The position numbers and the translations under genes were made by a program. This document shows, one piece after another, positions 52,642 through 63,100 of a stretch of 64,000 nt of DNA. Source of the stretch: Limnobacter sp. MED105 (GTDB lineage Bacteria > Pseudomonadota > Gammaproteobacteria > Burkholderiales > Burkholderiaceae_B). The notes beneath the pieces were generated by a model. The model saw only the letters and a program-made list of their open reading frames with translations, searched no databases and had not been told where the DNA came from. The stretch is from contig NZ_ABCT01000010.1 of NCBI RefSeq assembly GCF_000170915.1, positions 56,091-120,090 on the forward strand. Reading direction: 5' to 3'. The first letter of the stretch is position 1, and each line of letters starts with the position of its first letter.

Positions 52642-54282
52642 TTATACAAATCGCAAGCCCTTGAACTTCTCTCGAAGCTCAGACTTCTGCACTTTGCCTG
52701 TTGCACCAATAGGCATGGTATCCACAAACTCGACATCGTCTGGGATGTGCATTTTGGTAATTCGCCCTTCATAAAAATTCAGAATGTCCTGTTTGCTGAC
52801 ATCCGTACCAGGGCGTTTTACAACAATCAGCAATGGGCGCTCATTCCATTTTTCATGAGGAATCGCAATCACTGCAGACTGCAGTACCGCCGGGTGCGAC
52901 ATGGCAATGTTTTCAAGATCAATTGAACTAATCCACTCCCCGCCCGACTTGATCACATCTTTGGTTCGATCGGTAATTTGCATCAAACCATCGGGTGCCA
53001 TGCGGGCAACGTCCCCAGTTGCAAACCAGCGTTTGCCGGTGGCATCGTGGCTGAAGGCCTTGGCGCCATCACCCCCGTAGTACTCGTGCAATACCCAATG
53101 ACCACGCACATGCAACTCGCCGCTCTGTTCAAAATCCCACGGCAATTCAGTGCCATCTTCTGCGAGCAATTTCATGTCTACACCAAAAATGGTGCGTCCT
53201 TGCTTGGCCACAATTTCGTATTGTTCCTGTTTGGGCAAACTGCGCTCATCACCACTCAATTTGGACACAGTACCCAAGGGCGACATTTCGGTACTGCCCC
53301 AACCCTGCATCAACTCCACGCCCATTTCGTCAAACTCTTTGATCAAACTGACAGGCACGGCCGAACCACCCACCAGCGAGCGTTTCAAGGTGCTAAACGT
53401 GAGCCCGTTTTGTTTCATGTGATTGATCAAACCTAGCCAAATGGTGGGCACACCAGCTGCCACTGTCACCTTTTCGCCTTCCAGCAAATTGTAGATGGAC
53501 GGGCCATCCAGCTGCGGGCCGGGCATGACCAGCTTGCAACCCGTCATCAATGCGGCATAAGGCAAACCCCAGGCATTCACATGGAACATGGGTACAACAG
53601 GCAACACAGTGTCTTTTCGGGTCAGCGCAATGGCATCTGCGCAATTGGACATCATGGCGTGCAACATGGTTGAGCGGTGTGAATACAAAATCCCTTTGGG
53701 GTTGCCAGTGGTGCCCGAGGTGTAACACAGGGTACAAGCGGAGTTCTCATCAAACTCGGGCCACACGTACTCATCGTTCTGCACCTTGAGCAAGGCTTCG
53801 TAATTCAACAAACCGGCCACGGGTGGCTCTGCAGGCATCTTGTCTTCGTCGATCAACAAAATCCAGTTTTTAACGCTGGGGCAATGCGGTGCAATCGCCT
53901 TGATCAGAGGCGCAAAGGTCAGGTCGAAAAAAATGGTGGTGTCTTGTGCGTGGTTGATAATGTAGATCAACTGCTGCGGTGTGTAACGGGGATTCAACGT
54001 GTGAGTCACTGCACCCATGCCCGCCACAGCATAATAAATTTCAATGTGGCGGTGACTATTCCAGGCAATCGTACCAATGTTCTCGCCCTGCTGAATATTC
54101 AAGCCATTCAGTGCATTGGCAAGTTGCCTGGCACGCGCCGCCATCGCTTTGAAGGTGATTCGGTGAAGGTCACCTTCCACCCTGCGGCTCACCACTTCTT
54201 GCCCACCGTAAAATCGTTCGGCATGCACCAAAATTGAAGAAAGCAGCATTTCCTGCTTCATCATCAGACCTGGCTTCAACAT
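52642..54282 (-). CDS. Medium/long-chain acyl-CoA synthetase (AMP-binding)
   Basis: A 546-residue enzyme with an AGGAG site before the start at 54282. The adenylate-forming motifs are [43 protein letters not shown] and the terminal [13 protein letters not shown] with the catalytic lysine. It activates free fatty acids with ATP and CoA, closest in pattern to AlkK/FadD3-type ligases. The FadL-type porin and esterase genes elsewhere in the window fit fatty-acid use. It is monocistronic as far as can be seen, between the PhnD unit and the pilus cluster. Confidence 0.9.
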   Translation of the reverse strand: MLKPGLMMKQEMLLSSILVHAERFYGGQEVVSRRVEGDLHRITFKAMAARARQLANALNGLNIQQGENIGTIAWNSHRHIEIYYAVAGMGAVTHTLNPRYTPQQLIYIINHAQDTTIFFDLTFAPLIKAIAPHCPSVKNWILLIDEDKMPAEPPVAGLLNYEALLKVQNDEYVWPEFDENSACTLCYTSGTTGNPKGILYSHRSTMLHAMMSNCADAIALTRKDTVLPVVPMFHVNAWGLPYAALMTGCKLVMPGPQLDGPSIYNLLEGEKVTVAAGVPTIWLGLINHMKQNGLTFSTLKRSLVGGSAVPVSLIKEFDEMGVELMQGWGSTEMSPLGTVSKLSGDERSLPKQEQYEIVAKQGRTIFGVDMKLLAEDGTELPWDFEQSGELHVRGHWVLHEYYGGDGAKAFSHDATGKRWFATGDVARMAPDGLMQITDRTKDVIKSGGEWISSIDLENIAMSHPAVLQSAVIAIPHEKWNERPLLIVVKRPGTDVSKQDILNFYEGRITKMHIPDDVEFVDTMPIGATGKVQKSELREKFKGLRFV

Positions 54283-54351
54283 CGTTTCCGTCTCCTCTGC
54301 GTTGTATTTTTTTAAAGTGTACCGCAGAGAATCGTAATCGTGATTCTATTT

Positions 54352-54936
54352 TTAGGGGTTAATCAAACTGACCGTGCCAAGAACGATGGGCCAGATCCCG
54401 GTGTAAGTTCCGTCTTCCGGTTGGGTTTTAAGGTCGAGTTGATAAACGATCCTGAACTCGCGTGTGAGCAGTTGATCAACATCGTCCATATTGAAGGTGA
54501 TAACACCGGCGCCACCAGGCGTCAGGCTGATTGATTTTCCAATTTGCGTGCTGTCTTGAAACAAGCTCACCGAAATGCTGTTGACCTGATCATCCAGGTA
54601 GTGAATTTTGCTGCCCTTCAACATGCTGAGCCTGTTGCTGACAAAATTCAATGGAACAGAAACAATGGGAGTGGTGTTGGTTCTGATTGAAAAACAGCCC
54701 TCAGCGGTAGCACCCTGGCAACCACCCACAATGGTCGACGTATAGTTGACCGCAATACCACTGGACGATTTCACGATCGTAACAATCGCCGGCTGCGTGA
54801 CCGCAGACGCAGTGGTTGTTGCACCTATTTCCACTGAAACACGTGGATTCGCAAAAATCGTTACCGCATTCGCATGCATGGCTGTCATGGCCAACAACAA
54901 GCCAACCAGGGCGGATGCTTTGTGGATTAAGCGCAT
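54352..54936 (-). CDS. Probable secreted pilus-associated subunit or tip protein
   Basis: The start at 54936 (MRLIHKASALVGLLLAMTAM) gives 194 residues with a signal peptide ending MHANA. The mature protein begins VTIFANPRVSVEIG and is beta-rich, with two cysteines (CQGATAEGC) and an ending GTVSLINP. It does not show the SCPU consensus but lies at the end of the chaperone-usher cluster, 19 bp after the SCPU gene. It may be the tip adhesin or an assembly protein; I am not sure of the family. Confidence 0.55.
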   Translation of the reverse strand: MRLIHKASALVGLLLAMTAMHANAVTIFANPRVSVEIGATTTASAVTQPAIVTIVKSSSGIAVNYTSTIVGGCQGATAEGCFSIRTNTTPIVSVPLNFVSNRLSMLKGSKIHYLDDQVNSISVSLFQDSTQIGKSISLTPGGAGVITFNMDDVDQLLTREFRIVYQLDLKTQPEDGTYTGIWPIVLGTVSLINP

Positions 54937-54955
54937 AGTTCTCTTCGCACCCATG

Positions 54956-55489
54956 TCAGTAACTGATCGTTAAGGTTAATGTGCCGGAGTACAAACCAGC
55001 ATTTGTATTCAAATTGCTGCCCACATCCAGAATTCGCCCGTACAGCGTAAAAGTGGGCGGCGTAGAAAATGAAAGTGGTTTCTGTGAATTGCCCAAGCCC
55101 AAAGGACAATTTCCTGTGAACGAGAAAACAGCAGAGCCCGCCACACTGGGGTACACATTGCTGTAGTTCGCATCGGAATACACGCCATAAGTCAGCGCGC
55201 TCCCGAGGTTTTGTAACAGCCGGTTAGCATTGCTGGTTGAATCAGACAGGGCGACAAAAGTGCTGCCAGAAACTGTTGTGGCGTTAAGTCCCCTGCAGGT
55301 GCAACTCATTTGCACACTGCCCACGGTGGTTCGGTTGCCATTGGAAGGTTGATAATTCCCAAATGCCAAGGTGCCACCTCCCACTGAGCATGAGCTAACG
55401 TCACCTGCGTAGGCCTTGCCACCCAACAATCCGAGCCCGGCCAAAGCCAGGAGCACTGAAAAAAATATGTTCAATGAACGGTCCGGCAT
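54956..55489 (-). CDS. Spore coat U (SCPU) domain pilin subunit
   Basis: A 177-residue secreted protein with signal peptide (FFSVLLALAGLGLLGGKAYA). It has the SCPU features CSVGGGTLAFGNYQP at the start, an MSCTCRG cysteine pair, a central YGVYSDANYS and the ending YSGTLTLTISY, as in Csu-type subunits. Its start overlaps the usher gene's end by 19 bases, so it is coupled to it. It could be a tip or minor subunit, the abundant subunit being encoded at 58620. Confidence 0.8.
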   Translation of the reverse strand: MPDRSLNIFFSVLLALAGLGLLGGKAYAGDVSSCSVGGGTLAFGNYQPSNGNRTTVGSVQMSCTCRGLNATTVSGSTFVALSDSTSNANRLLQNLGSALTYGVYSDANYSNVYPSVAGSAVFSFTGNCPLGLGNSQKPLSFSTPPTFTLYGRILDVGSNLNTNAGLYSGTLTLTISY

Positions 55490-57783
55490 TTCAATGTTCC
55501 CAGATCAATTGGCGAGCCGCCCTCAGGCGCACTCTTGTTCAAATCAAATTCAAAATGACATTCACCGCCCTTCCATTTCGCGGTATAGGCAGCTGCATCA
55601 GGTGCATCTGCCAAATAAACCAAACCTTCAGTGCCCACCACCAAATTAATGTGAACCCCATTGCGCTTGAAAATTGGCGCGCCTGAGGGCACATCATTCC
55701 CCTCAGCATCCTTCAGAACAAAGGTCACCGAACGCACAAGCCGTACAGGAAAATCGAGTACGACACCACTTCGGTAATATGGAACCCCCACCAGTTCAGT
55801 CGCGCCAATTTCCACTTCAAATGGCAAATCGGCTTGTTCAATTGAAATTCGGTTGTCCTCATAAGATCTTAGATTGGGCACCACCAGGGCCCCAGATGAA
55901 TTGGTTCGCCCCACCGCCTGATTCTCAGCGAATACCGTCACACCCTCGAAGCCTTTAACCCGCACCACACCGAAACTGTCGTTCAGGCGTCGAGAGAGGT
56001 AAACACCACCATCCATGAATACCGCACTGCCTGATGCACCCACACTTTGGCTGCTCTGCCCTTGCTGCGAGCTGGCCGAGGCAGTGACCGTGGAGTAGTT
56101 GAAATTCCGCGCCACTTCAGCCCGGTAAGTGTTGTTCAAGCCAGCCTCCAGGCCATATCCTGTGCCCAAGCCCAAGGGCAGGCTTTTACGAAACTGTGCA
56201 CTTGCAAACAGTTTGTCGTTGCCCGATTTGCTGACCTGGTACGCAGTGGATCGCGTTTGATCCAAAGGCATAAAAGCACTCAAGAAAAAAGAGCGTTGAC
56301 CATCGGCCAGCAACGATTGGGTGTAAGACAAACTCACTGACAATTTGCCGAACAACTGCAAAAAATAAGCGGTCGAAAATGTTTCGTTTGGAATGCCTGC
56401 GAACTCGGACGATGAATAGGTAAAAGACACTGCACCGTATTCACCAAAGCCATAAGAAAACCGGGAATTCAGGGCATGTGAGGTGGTGCGCTGAGGACCG
56501 AATTCAGAAATCAGGCGAAAGTTGTCTGACGCTTGCTGATACTGAACACCAATCGCGGAAGTACGCGCCTGCCGCTCAAACCCAACAACAGTCAAGCTTC
56601 CAGAACCTTGATCCGACTGGCTACCTGCCAAGTCGAAGTTAACCGCGCCTAAACCTGCAATGGCCTGCACAATGCCACCGCCAGCCAGGCGGCTGCTTGC
56701 GCTGGACTCGGCATGAAAGCCAGCCGTGAAATCATCAGTGAAACCATAACGATGCGTGGCGCTGATCAGCGAGTCTCCATAGTCGTTGCCTTCACGACCA
56801 AAGTTGCGCCGAAGCTGACCTACTTCATATGAAAAGTCGTGCTGACCGTTACGCAACAAACCTGGGCTTTGATAGAACGACTGAGTCAAAATTTGCTCAC
56901 GACCCGATGCATCGCGAATCACCACACGCACATCACCCACACCGGTGCTTGAAGGTATGTTGTCAATGTTGAAGGGGCCTGGTGCCACTTGCCGGCGTGA
57001 TTGAAGCACGTTATTCACAAACACCTCAACTGTGGAAGGTGCAGTGGCTATGCCGGTTGCGGCTCTTAAGGGGCTGGATGTCAGGTAGGGTTGAGTGCGA
57101 AAGTTAGTGGCGTATTGAACGCCGCCGATCCGGTTGCTGATACTCCAGGGTGCAGACTTCGAAATTGAATCCCCAAAACGAAGCGAGGCCACCGAATCCG
57201 GCAAATCCATTTCCCAAGTCGAGTTCAAACGAATCGCCCCGGACTGAGTAGGTGACTGAGACACAAAAAAGTTGCTTGAACCGACCCCGTACGGGGTGAA
57301 CACGGCAGGTTCCAGAAATGCAGAAGTGAAGTTCTCACTGTCAATCGTGGTGCTGGACAAATCGTAGTTGAAAAAAGCACCAAAGCCTGAAGTTAAAGTA
57401 CCTTGATTGCTGGCTGACTGGTAGCTCATTGAACGTGCAATAAAACGTTCTGCTGCGGCATTGAACTGCAGAAACAGATTTTTCTCGTCGAGCACATAGC
57501 TGGTGCCCTCTGCAATGGGTATCCGGTAGTAGACAGCGCCACCATACTCAATGGTTGGTAAACCATTCGAGTCGATTCGCCACACCGAAAGTTCCTGTTC
57601 TTGTGCATACAGATCGTTGGTGACACCAAATAAAACAACTGAAGGATCTGGCAGATCGGTGCCGTTAATTCGAACCTGTACGACCAGCTCTTGAAATGCC
57701 GACGTATTGACCTGAATTTCCTGCCCAATCGCTGTTTTAGCGGGTAACAACAGTGCGCACAGCACAAGCAGGAAATAAGGCAT
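55471..57783 (-). CDS. Outer membrane usher (FimD/CsuD-type)
   Basis: A 770-residue protein with signal peptide (YFLLVLCALLLPAKTAIGQ). It has the usher order: N-terminal periplasmic domain (VVQVRINGTDLPDPSVVLFG), the beta-barrel with a plug (VEVFVNNVLQSRRQVAPGPF, then NIDNIPSSTGVGDVRVVIRD, REQILTQSFYQSPGLLRNG) and C-terminal domains (GVTVFAENQAVGRTNSSGAL, then LVVPNLRSYEDNRISIEQAD). It forms the secretion pore for pilus subunits. It sits 17 bp after the chaperone gene. Length is within the usual 750-850 range of Csu-type ushers. Confidence 0.9.
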   Translation of the reverse strand: MPYFLLVLCALLLPAKTAIGQEIQVNTSAFQELVVQVRINGTDLPDPSVVLFGVTNDLYAQEQELSVWRIDSNGLPTIEYGGAVYYRIPIAEGTSYVLDEKNLFLQFNAAAERFIARSMSYQSASNQGTLTSGFGAFFNYDLSSTTIDSENFTSAFLEPAVFTPYGVGSSNFFVSQSPTQSGAIRLNSTWEMDLPDSVASLRFGDSISKSAPWSISNRIGGVQYATNFRTQPYLTSSPLRAATGIATAPSTVEVFVNNVLQSRRQVAPGPFNIDNIPSSTGVGDVRVVIRDASGREQILTQSFYQSPGLLRNGQHDFSYEVGQLRRNFGREGNDYGDSLISATHRYGFTDDFTAGFHAESSASSRLAGGGIVQAIAGLGAVNFDLAGSQSDQGSGSLTVVGFERQARTSAIGVQYQQASDNFRLISEFGPQRTTSHALNSRFSYGFGEYGAVSFTYSSSEFAGIPNETFSTAYFLQLFGKLSVSLSYTQSLLADGQRSFFLSAFMPLDQTRSTAYQVSKSGNDKLFASAQFRKSLPLGLGTGYGLEAGLNNTYRAEVARNFNYSTVTASASSQQGQSSQSVGASGSAVFMDGGVYLSRRLNDSFGVVRVKGFEGVTVFAENQAVGRTNSSGALVVPNLRSYEDNRISIEQADLPFEVEIGATELVGVPYYRSGVVLDFPVRLVRSVTFVLKDAEGNDVPSGAPIFKRNGVHINLVVGTEGLVYLADAPDAAAYTAKWKGGECHFEFDLNKSAPEGGSPIDLGTLKCRTVH

Positions 57784-57800
57784 TGATCACCAATGCCGAA

Positions 57801-58529
57801 TCAATTGTCGAAGGACACAGTTTGCTCAATCAATAGTCCTTCACCTATTGCTTGAATTTTCAGATTTTTGCCGGGCAGCGTGCTTGCACCCGCCGCTGCC
57901 AAGGGGTAAACCTTGGTCGCGCCCGACAACACCTGGATGACCGGCGGAGCTGACTCCACGGGCAAACCTGTGGCGATGTCAGTAATCTTCACCTCAACAG
58001 CCTTCACATACACGTTGCCGGGGTTGTGGGCGGTCAAGGCCAGGCTTCCGTCTGGCAGTTTCATGTACTTGAACTCCAGGGCCTTTCTGTCCACTTTGGC
58101 AGGCACAACATGCACGGGAATGTTCATTTGCAAAGCCACACGAACTCCGCCCTCTTCAAGTGGCTTTTCGGATGGAATTTCTTTCACGAACAATCGGTAA
58201 GTTTGTTCAACCGGAAAGTCTTGGCGATTGCGAAGTGCAATGCGAACAATTTGGGACGCCGCAGGTGCAATGTTGAACACTCTGGGGCTGATCAAGATGT
58301 CTTTGCTGGCCTCATACACCTCCTGGCCGTCTTTCTGTGACCACAAATACGCATCCAGTTGCATGGACAACGGCTCATCGGCGGATTCATTGGTAATTGT
58401 CAACGCGTATGTGGGCTGACGCGAAGGCATGGAAATATTTACCGAAGACACGGTAAAGTTGCCTGCCTGCGCACCCACATTGGCGACTGAAAGCAGAATA
58501 AATGCAGAAATTTTTGTCCAGATATTCAT
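57801..58529 (-). CDS. Periplasmic pilus chaperone (PapD/CsuC-type)
   Basis: A 242-residue protein with signal peptide (ISAFILLSVANVGAQAG). It shows the chaperone Ig-like plan: ISMPSRQPTYALTITNESAD in the first domain, VFNIAPAASQIVRIALRNRQ with the family's conserved Arg, and EQTYRLFVKEIPSE in the G1 strand. It binds subunits in the periplasm and delivers them to the usher. It follows a terminator after the major subunit gene, so its expression should be lower than that of the subunit. Confidence 0.9.
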   Translation of the reverse strand: MNIWTKISAFILLSVANVGAQAGNFTVSSVNISMPSRQPTYALTITNESADEPLSMQLDAYLWSQKDGQEVYEASKDILISPRVFNIAPAASQIVRIALRNRQDFPVEQTYRLFVKEIPSEKPLEEGGVRVALQMNIPVHVVPAKVDRKALEFKYMKLPDGSLALTAHNPGNVYVKAVEVKITDIATGLPVESAPPVIQVLSGATKVYPLAAAGASTLPGKNLKIQAIGEGLLIEQTVSFDN

Positions 58530-58565
58530 AGGCCTGTGGCAGAGAGTAATTAATAAAAAACAAAA

Positions 58566-58584
58566 CCCCGGCGCTCGGCCGGGG
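58566..58584 (-). terminator. Intercistronic terminator between pilin and chaperone genes
   Basis: CCCCGGC (58566-58572) pairs with GCCGGGG (58578-58584) around a 5-base loop, followed on the minus strand by TTTTGTTTTTT. It should reduce transcription into the chaperone and usher genes relative to the major subunit. Confidence 0.85.
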
Positions 58585-58619
58585 CTATGCTAAGCATTAA
58601 CACAATGTGCCTGAATCTA

Positions 58620-59069
58620 TTAATAAGTCAATGTCACAGTCGTTGTTGCTGAGTAGTTACCAGCACGTGCATTTTCATAGGCAGCTTCCTGGATGGTCGC
58701 TGTCACGGTGTGTGACTGAACCTTGCCTGCACCAAAACCAGCGCCGGTACCACTAGGTGCAGCAATCGCCAGGGTTGATGGAATATCAAAACCGCCACCA
58801 GCCAAACCCAAAGTCAGTGTGGCGAGAACGCCCAAGGTGTAAGTTGTCGCATTGGTACAGTTAACACTCACGCCACCAGTGCTTGACTTGGGGCCAGTGG
58901 TGTCACCAGCCGTGATTGGCGCAATCACGATGTTGTTTGCGCTGACCTTGCAAAAAGCAAGAACTGATGCCGACACTGAAAAATTGGCAGTTGTTGTTGC
59001 CTGAGCAAAAGCAGCAGAAGAAGTGACCAGAGCGATTGCAGCGACCAAAGAATTTTTAACGATTTTCAT
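58620..59069 (-). CDS. Major SCPU-domain pilin subunit (CsuA/B-like)
   Basis: A 149-residue secreted protein with signal peptide (LVAAIALVTSSAAFAQA). The mature part starts TTTANFSVSASVLAFCKVSA and contains a second Cys (VSVNCTNATTYTLGV), and ends YSATTTVTLTY, the SCPU beta-sandwich pattern of Csu-type major subunits. It is the first gene of the pilus cluster and is followed by a terminator, as expected for an abundant structural subunit. Low sequence complexity (Ala, Thr, Gly-rich) is normal for the family. Confidence 0.85.
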   Translation of the reverse strand: MKIVKNSLVAAIALVTSSAAFAQATTTANFSVSASVLAFCKVSANNIVIAPITAGDTTGPKSSTGGVSVNCTNATTYTLGVLATLTLGLAGGGFDIPSTLAIAAPSGTGAGFGAGKVQSHTVTATIQEAAYENARAGNYSATTTVTLTY

Positions 59070-59392
59070 GATTTACCTTGTTTGTATAAGTTGGATAGAA
59101 ACTGTTGGAGCACCTACGTTGTTCTGTAGTCTTCTGTAGGGGATTCTCAACACACGCTGTTCCGTGAACCGCTACAAACTCGCAAACGGATACTGTCATC
59201 TGACAACAATCATGGTCAATCTAAATTTCTGATTTTTAAAAGGTTTTATCGATTGTTAACAATTCATCAATTATTAATTAATACAAATTAAACCTCTTTA
59301 CGCACAAGTCGCAACTCGCATGACAAATACACGGTATTGCGAAAGTTTATTTTGACGCGAAATTAAGAGAATTAAACCGGGGGAAATAAAAC
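59070..59392. other. AT-rich region upstream of the pilus cluster, no gene seen
   Basis: The 323 bases hold no convincing coding frame. Near the pilin start lies a direct repeat TTCTGTAG (59122-59129, 59132-59139) and CCTAC/GTAGG arms (59113-59117, 59136-59140). A perfect palindrome ATTGTTAACAAT occurs at 59252-59263 within a very AT-rich stretch (59220-59300). This should contain the pilus promoter and possible binding sites for a regulator or nucleoid protein. No regulator gene is adjacent. Confidence 0.5.
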
Positions 59393-59427
59393 AAAAAACC
59401 CTCGCCTTTTGAGCGAGGGTTTTTTTA
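59393..59427. terminator. Rho-independent terminator after tRNA-Arg
   Basis: CCCTCGC (59399-59405) pairs with GCGAGGG (59413-59419), with A-run before and T-run after, so it works in both directions. It directly follows the 3' end of the tRNA gene on the minus strand. Confidence 0.9.
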
Positions 59428-59430
59428 ATT

Positions 59431-59507
59431 TGGTGCGGCTGGCAGGATTCGAACCCACGACCCCTTGGTTCGTAGCCAAGTACTCTATCCAACTGAGCTA
59501 CAGCCGC
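59431..59507 (-). tRNA. tRNA-Arg (anticodon ACG)
   Basis: The 77-base minus-strand sequence folds as a standard cloverleaf: acceptor GCGGCTG paired with CAGCCGC, D-arm AGCTCAGTTGGATAGAGT, anticodon arm CTTGG-CTACGAA-CCAAG with anticodon ACG, T-loop GTTCGAATC, and an encoded CCA end. The wobble A is expected to be deaminated to inosine, reading CGU, CGC and CGA codons. Confidence 0.97.
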
Positions 59508-59579
59508 TGTGAAGAAGCGAGATTATGCCCCAAACAATACCGTTGTGCAAGGGCACGCCTGCTCTTTTTACAAAAAACT

Positions 59580-61091
59580 TTAACAATCTGCATGCAGGCT
59601 GTATTGGGCCACCAGCCTGCGGAATTCCGCCTCTTGGCGGTCAAGCTCCTCATCGCTGTAACGCAACTCGTTTTGCAACACAAAGCGTACCTCATTCATG
59701 CATGCCAAGGCCGCTTGGCTATCCAGAAAAAGCGCCCTGCTTCGACGAGCCAATACGTCTTCAATGGTCACAGCCATTTCTTCAAGTACGGCCTGTGCAA
59801 TTTCTGCTTCATTCAAATCGAGATTTTCGTGAATGGCTGAACCGGGCTTGCGCATGGGCAGGTCATCTTCCAGGCGCAGGTAGCGGGTTCTGGTTGGCTT
59901 GTTGGCCCAACCGTGTTGCTCGCACACCAAATCAACCACTTCTTCAGCCATGCTGCGGTAAGTGGTCCACTTGCCGCCGGTAATGGTAACCAATCCGCTG
60001 GGTGCAGTAATTACCGTGTGCTCGCGTGAAATGCTCTTGGTGTTCTGTTTCTCTCCGCCCGCACTCACAAGGGGGCGCAAGCCCACGAATACACTTCGCA
60101 CATCAGCGCGCGTGGGCGCATTGGCCAAGTATTGTCCCGCGGTTTGCAAAATAAAATCCACTTCTTCGGGCAATGCATCCGGTTCCCAAGGGGAATCTTT
60201 GCGGGGCGTGTCTGTTGTGCCGATCAGCGTTTTTCCCAACCAGGGCACCACAAACAACACGCGCCCATCGCTTGTTTTGGGCACAAGCAAGGCTTCTTTC
60301 GCGGGGTAAAAGTGCTGGTCAACCACCACGTGCACGCCTTGGCTGGGGCTCAACATGGGTTTTGACTCTGCCGAATCCAATTTGCGAATGTCGTCTACCC
60401 ACACCCCAGTCGCATTGATCACTGCTTTGGCTTTGAATGTAAAAGTCTCGCCGCTGAATTCATCACGCGCCTGCACACCATTTATTTTCTCTGCATTCTT
60501 TTCGAAGCCTTTGACTGGCATGTAGTTAATCGCCATGCCACCTAGTTTGTGCAGGGTTTTCATCAGGGCAATGGCCAGGCGTGCATCATCAAACTGCGCA
60601 TCGAAATAGCGCACTCCTCCATGCAATTTTTGCTGAGAAATTGTGGGTACCGCGCGCAGCACCTCATTTTTCTTCATCATGGTGGTGGGGCCAACACCCA
60701 GCTTGCCTGCCAGCATGTCGTACATCTTCAAGCCGATCCAGTAAAACAGCTTCTGAAATACATTGCGCACGGGAATGACAAACGCCAAAGGCTTCACCAG
60801 GTTTGGCGCATTCACCAACATTCGGCCACGTTCTTCAAGGGCCTCTTTCACCAGGCTGAAATTGCCTTGCGCCAGGTAACGCACGCCGCCATGGGCCAGC
60901 TTGGTAGCGCGGGAACTGGTGCCTTTTGCAAAGTCGTGCCCTTCGAGCAACAGCACCTTCAGGCCACGGCTTGCCGCATCCACTGCACTGCCCAGGCCTG
61001 TGGCACCACCGCCAATCACAATTACGTCCCATTCATATTGCGCTTGTGCCTTGAGTTTCAGTGTCTCAAGGTGCTTTCTACGACTAAGCAT
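59580..61091 (-). CDS. glpD: Aerobic glycerol-3-phosphate dehydrogenase
   Basis: A 503-residue flavoprotein with FAD motif [20 protein letters not shown] near residue 25, [35 protein letters not shown] and [18 protein letters not shown]. It oxidises glycerol-3-phosphate to dihydroxyacetone phosphate at the inner membrane and passes electrons to quinone. It overlaps the glpK end by 8 bases, so the two are coupled. No glycerol facilitator gene is visible in the window. Confidence 0.93.
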   Translation of the reverse strand: MLSRRKHLETLKLKAQAQYEWDVIVIGGGATGLGSAVDAASRGLKVLLLEGHDFAKGTSSRATKLAHGGVRYLAQGNFSLVKEALEERGRMLVNAPNLVKPLAFVIPVRNVFQKLFYWIGLKMYDMLAGKLGVGPTTMMKKNEVLRAVPTISQQKLHGGVRYFDAQFDDARLAIALMKTLHKLGGMAINYMPVKGFEKNAEKINGVQARDEFSGETFTFKAKAVINATGVWVDDIRKLDSAESKPMLSPSQGVHVVVDQHFYPAKEALLVPKTSDGRVLFVVPWLGKTLIGTTDTPRKDSPWEPDALPEEVDFILQTAGQYLANAPTRADVRSVFVGLRPLVSAGGEKQNTKSISREHTVITAPSGLVTITGGKWTTYRSMAEEVVDLVCEQHGWANKPTRTRYLRLEDDLPMRKPGSAIHENLDLNEAEIAQAVLEEMAVTIEDVLARRSRALFLDSQAALACMNEVRFVLQNELRYSDEELDRQEAEFRRLVAQYSLHADC

Positions 61092-62574
61092 CTGCCCATC
61101 CTTTGGAACGTTCTACCGCGCGGTGCCAGCGATCAAGCAGTGCGCCGCGTTCATCAATACTCATTTTGGGTTCAAACCGTGCATCCACTTTCCAGTTCGC
61201 CAGCAGGCTTTCCTCCGTATCAAAAATACCCACGGCAAGGCCTGCCAAATAAGCAGCGCCCAAAGCAGTGGTCTCGGTCACTGTGGGGCGCACCACCGGC
61301 GCACCCAATAAATCAGCCTGAATTTGCATCAGCAAATTGTTATTCGAGGCACCGCCGTCTACCCGCAGTTCACTGAGCGGTTTTGCGCCATCGCGCTGCA
61401 TGGCCTGTACCAAATCAACCGTTTGCAGGGCAATGCTTTCCAGTGCTGCGCGTGCAATATGTGCCTTGGTGGTGCCACGTGTCATTCCAACCAAAGTACC
61501 TCGAGCATACGGATCCCAATGAGGTGCGCCAAGGCCCGCAAATGCGGGCACCAAACACACGCCGTCGGTGCTAGGCACACTGGCGGCCAGTGCCTGTACA
61601 TCGGCCGACTTTTCAATAATGCCCAAACCGTCGCGCAACCATTGCACCACAGCACCACCCATGAACACGCTGCCTTCCAGCATGTAGCTTGTTTGGCCAT
61701 TCACCTGCCAACCCACAGTGGTCAGTAGCCTGTTGTGGCTTTCAACCACTTCACTACCCGTATTCATCAACATAAAGCACCCCGTGCCGTATGTATTTTT
61801 AGCCTCACCAGGTTTGAAAGCAGTCTGCCCAAACGTGGCTGCTTGCTGATCCCCAGCAACCCCGGCAATCGGAATGGCTGCACCCAGCACAGCTGGATCG
61901 CAATGGGCGATTTCACCACTGGATTCGCACACCTGCGGCAACATGCTCGGCGGTATGTCAAACAACTGGAGCAACTCGGAATCCCACTTCAGTGTTTTGA
62001 TATTCAGCAACATGCTGCGCGATGCATTGCTGACATCGGTGGCATGAACTGCCCCACCCGTCAGGTTCCACATCAACCAACTGTCCACCGTTCCAAAAGC
62101 AAGTTCGCCAGCTTCAGCCTGAGCACGCGCACCGGGCACATTATTCAGAATCCAGTTCACTTTGGTGGCTGAAAAATAAGAATCCAGTTCAAGCCCGGTG
62201 CTGCGGCGAATCAAGGCGGCCTTGCCCTGTTCGCGTAGCTTGTCGCAATACGCGGCCGTGCGGCGGTCTTGCCAGACGATGGCGTTGTACACGGGCTTTC
62301 CGGTTTTTCGACTCCACACCACGGTGGTCTCGCGTTGGTTGGTAATGCCTACACCCGCGATATCCGCAGGCTTCAGCCCGGCCTTTTCGATCGCGCCTCG
62401 GGCACAGGCCAACTGCGTGTTCCAAATATCTTCGGGGCCGTGCTCGACCCAACCCGCCTTCGGAAAAATTTGTTCAAACTCTTGCTGAGAACTAGCCACC
62501 ACTTGCGCCTGCGAATTGAACACAATGGCGCGCGAGCTGGTGGTGCCTTGATCCAGTGCCAAGATAAAACCCAT
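61084..62574 (-). CDS. glpK: Glycerol kinase
   Basis: A 496-residue enzyme with an AGGAG site before the ATG. It has the FGGY kinase motifs [15 protein letters not shown] (phosphate loop), [33 protein letters not shown] and [20 protein letters not shown]. It phosphorylates glycerol with ATP to give the substrate of GlpD, encoded next. The gap to the upstream gamma-glutamylcyclotransferase-like gene is 21 bp, suggesting one transcription unit of three genes. Confidence 0.95.
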   Translation of the reverse strand: MGFILALDQGTTSSRAIVFNSQAQVVASSQQEFEQIFPKAGWVEHGPEDIWNTQLACARGAIEKAGLKPADIAGVGITNQRETTVVWSRKTGKPVYNAIVWQDRRTAAYCDKLREQGKAALIRRSTGLELDSYFSATKVNWILNNVPGARAQAEAGELAFGTVDSWLMWNLTGGAVHATDVSNASRSMLLNIKTLKWDSELLQLFDIPPSMLPQVCESSGEIAHCDPAVLGAAIPIAGVAGDQQAATFGQTAFKPGEAKNTYGTGCFMLMNTGSEVVESHNRLLTTVGWQVNGQTSYMLEGSVFMGGAVVQWLRDGLGIIEKSADVQALAASVPSTDGVCLVPAFAGLGAPHWDPYARGTLVGMTRGTTKAHIARAALESIALQTVDLVQAMQRDGAKPLSELRVDGGASNNNLLMQIQADLLGAPVVRPTVTETTALGAAYLAGLAVGIFDTEESLLANWKVDARFEPKMSIDERGALLDRWHRAVERSKGWADA

Positions 62575-62595
62575 GGGTCGTCTCCTTTCTTGTTG

Positions 62596-63045
62596 TTACT
62601 TTCTTTGCCCGGTACTGTTCCAGTTGCCCACGTGTTTGTTCAAAAAAGCCTGCATACCCTCAGCCTCGAAGCCACTCACGCTCCACAGTTCATCGGTCAA
62701 CACACCCGGGTTCAACCAAATGTAAGTCTCGGCTTTCAAAGTTTCTCCGCTGGTATTAAGCACTACCTCGATTTCACGTCGCTCATACTCAGGCCCCTCA
62801 AAAGCATCAAGATTCTTGACATCCTCTGGCAACACGTTCAGCCACACCAAACCTTGCACCTGCGCGCCCGGGTCGGCCACCATGGCTGGGTAAGTTTCAC
62901 CGGGCACCGCATGTCGCTGATACCCTTTGGCCACAGCATTCAAACAGGGGTAAACGCCCTTCACCACCTGCCCCCAAACCGGCAAATACATGAGTGATCC
63001 GTACACAAAAACATGCTTACCGTCTTGCTCAAATTCCGGACCCAT
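62596..63045 (-). CDS. Gamma-glutamylcyclotransferase/AIG2-like protein
   Basis: A 149-residue protein with the family's N-terminal motif HVFVYGSLMYLPVW, an internal acidic catalytic-type Glu in LDAFEGPEYERREIEV and a basic, Gln-rich end. Members release 5-oxoproline from gamma-glutamyl amides or act on similar substrates. It starts the glpKD unit in the same orientation, which may be chance. It is divergent from the SDR gene at 63101 across 55 bp. Confidence 0.8.
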   Translation of the reverse strand: MGPEFEQDGKHVFVYGSLMYLPVWGQVVKGVYPCLNAVAKGYQRHAVPGETYPAMVADPGAQVQGLVWLNVLPEDVKNLDAFEGPEYERREIEVVLNTSGETLKAETYIWLNPGVLTDELWSVSGFEAEGMQAFLNKHVGNWNSTGQRK

Positions 63046-63100
63046 GCGATGTTACCTTTTCAGATGAAAAACAATTAGAAAATGCCTGTAAGGAGACGAT

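Noticed and set aside
60549..61376. Long open frame on the plus strand over glpD and glpK
   Set aside because: It is the antisense of two strongly recognised genes and shows no protein features of its own.
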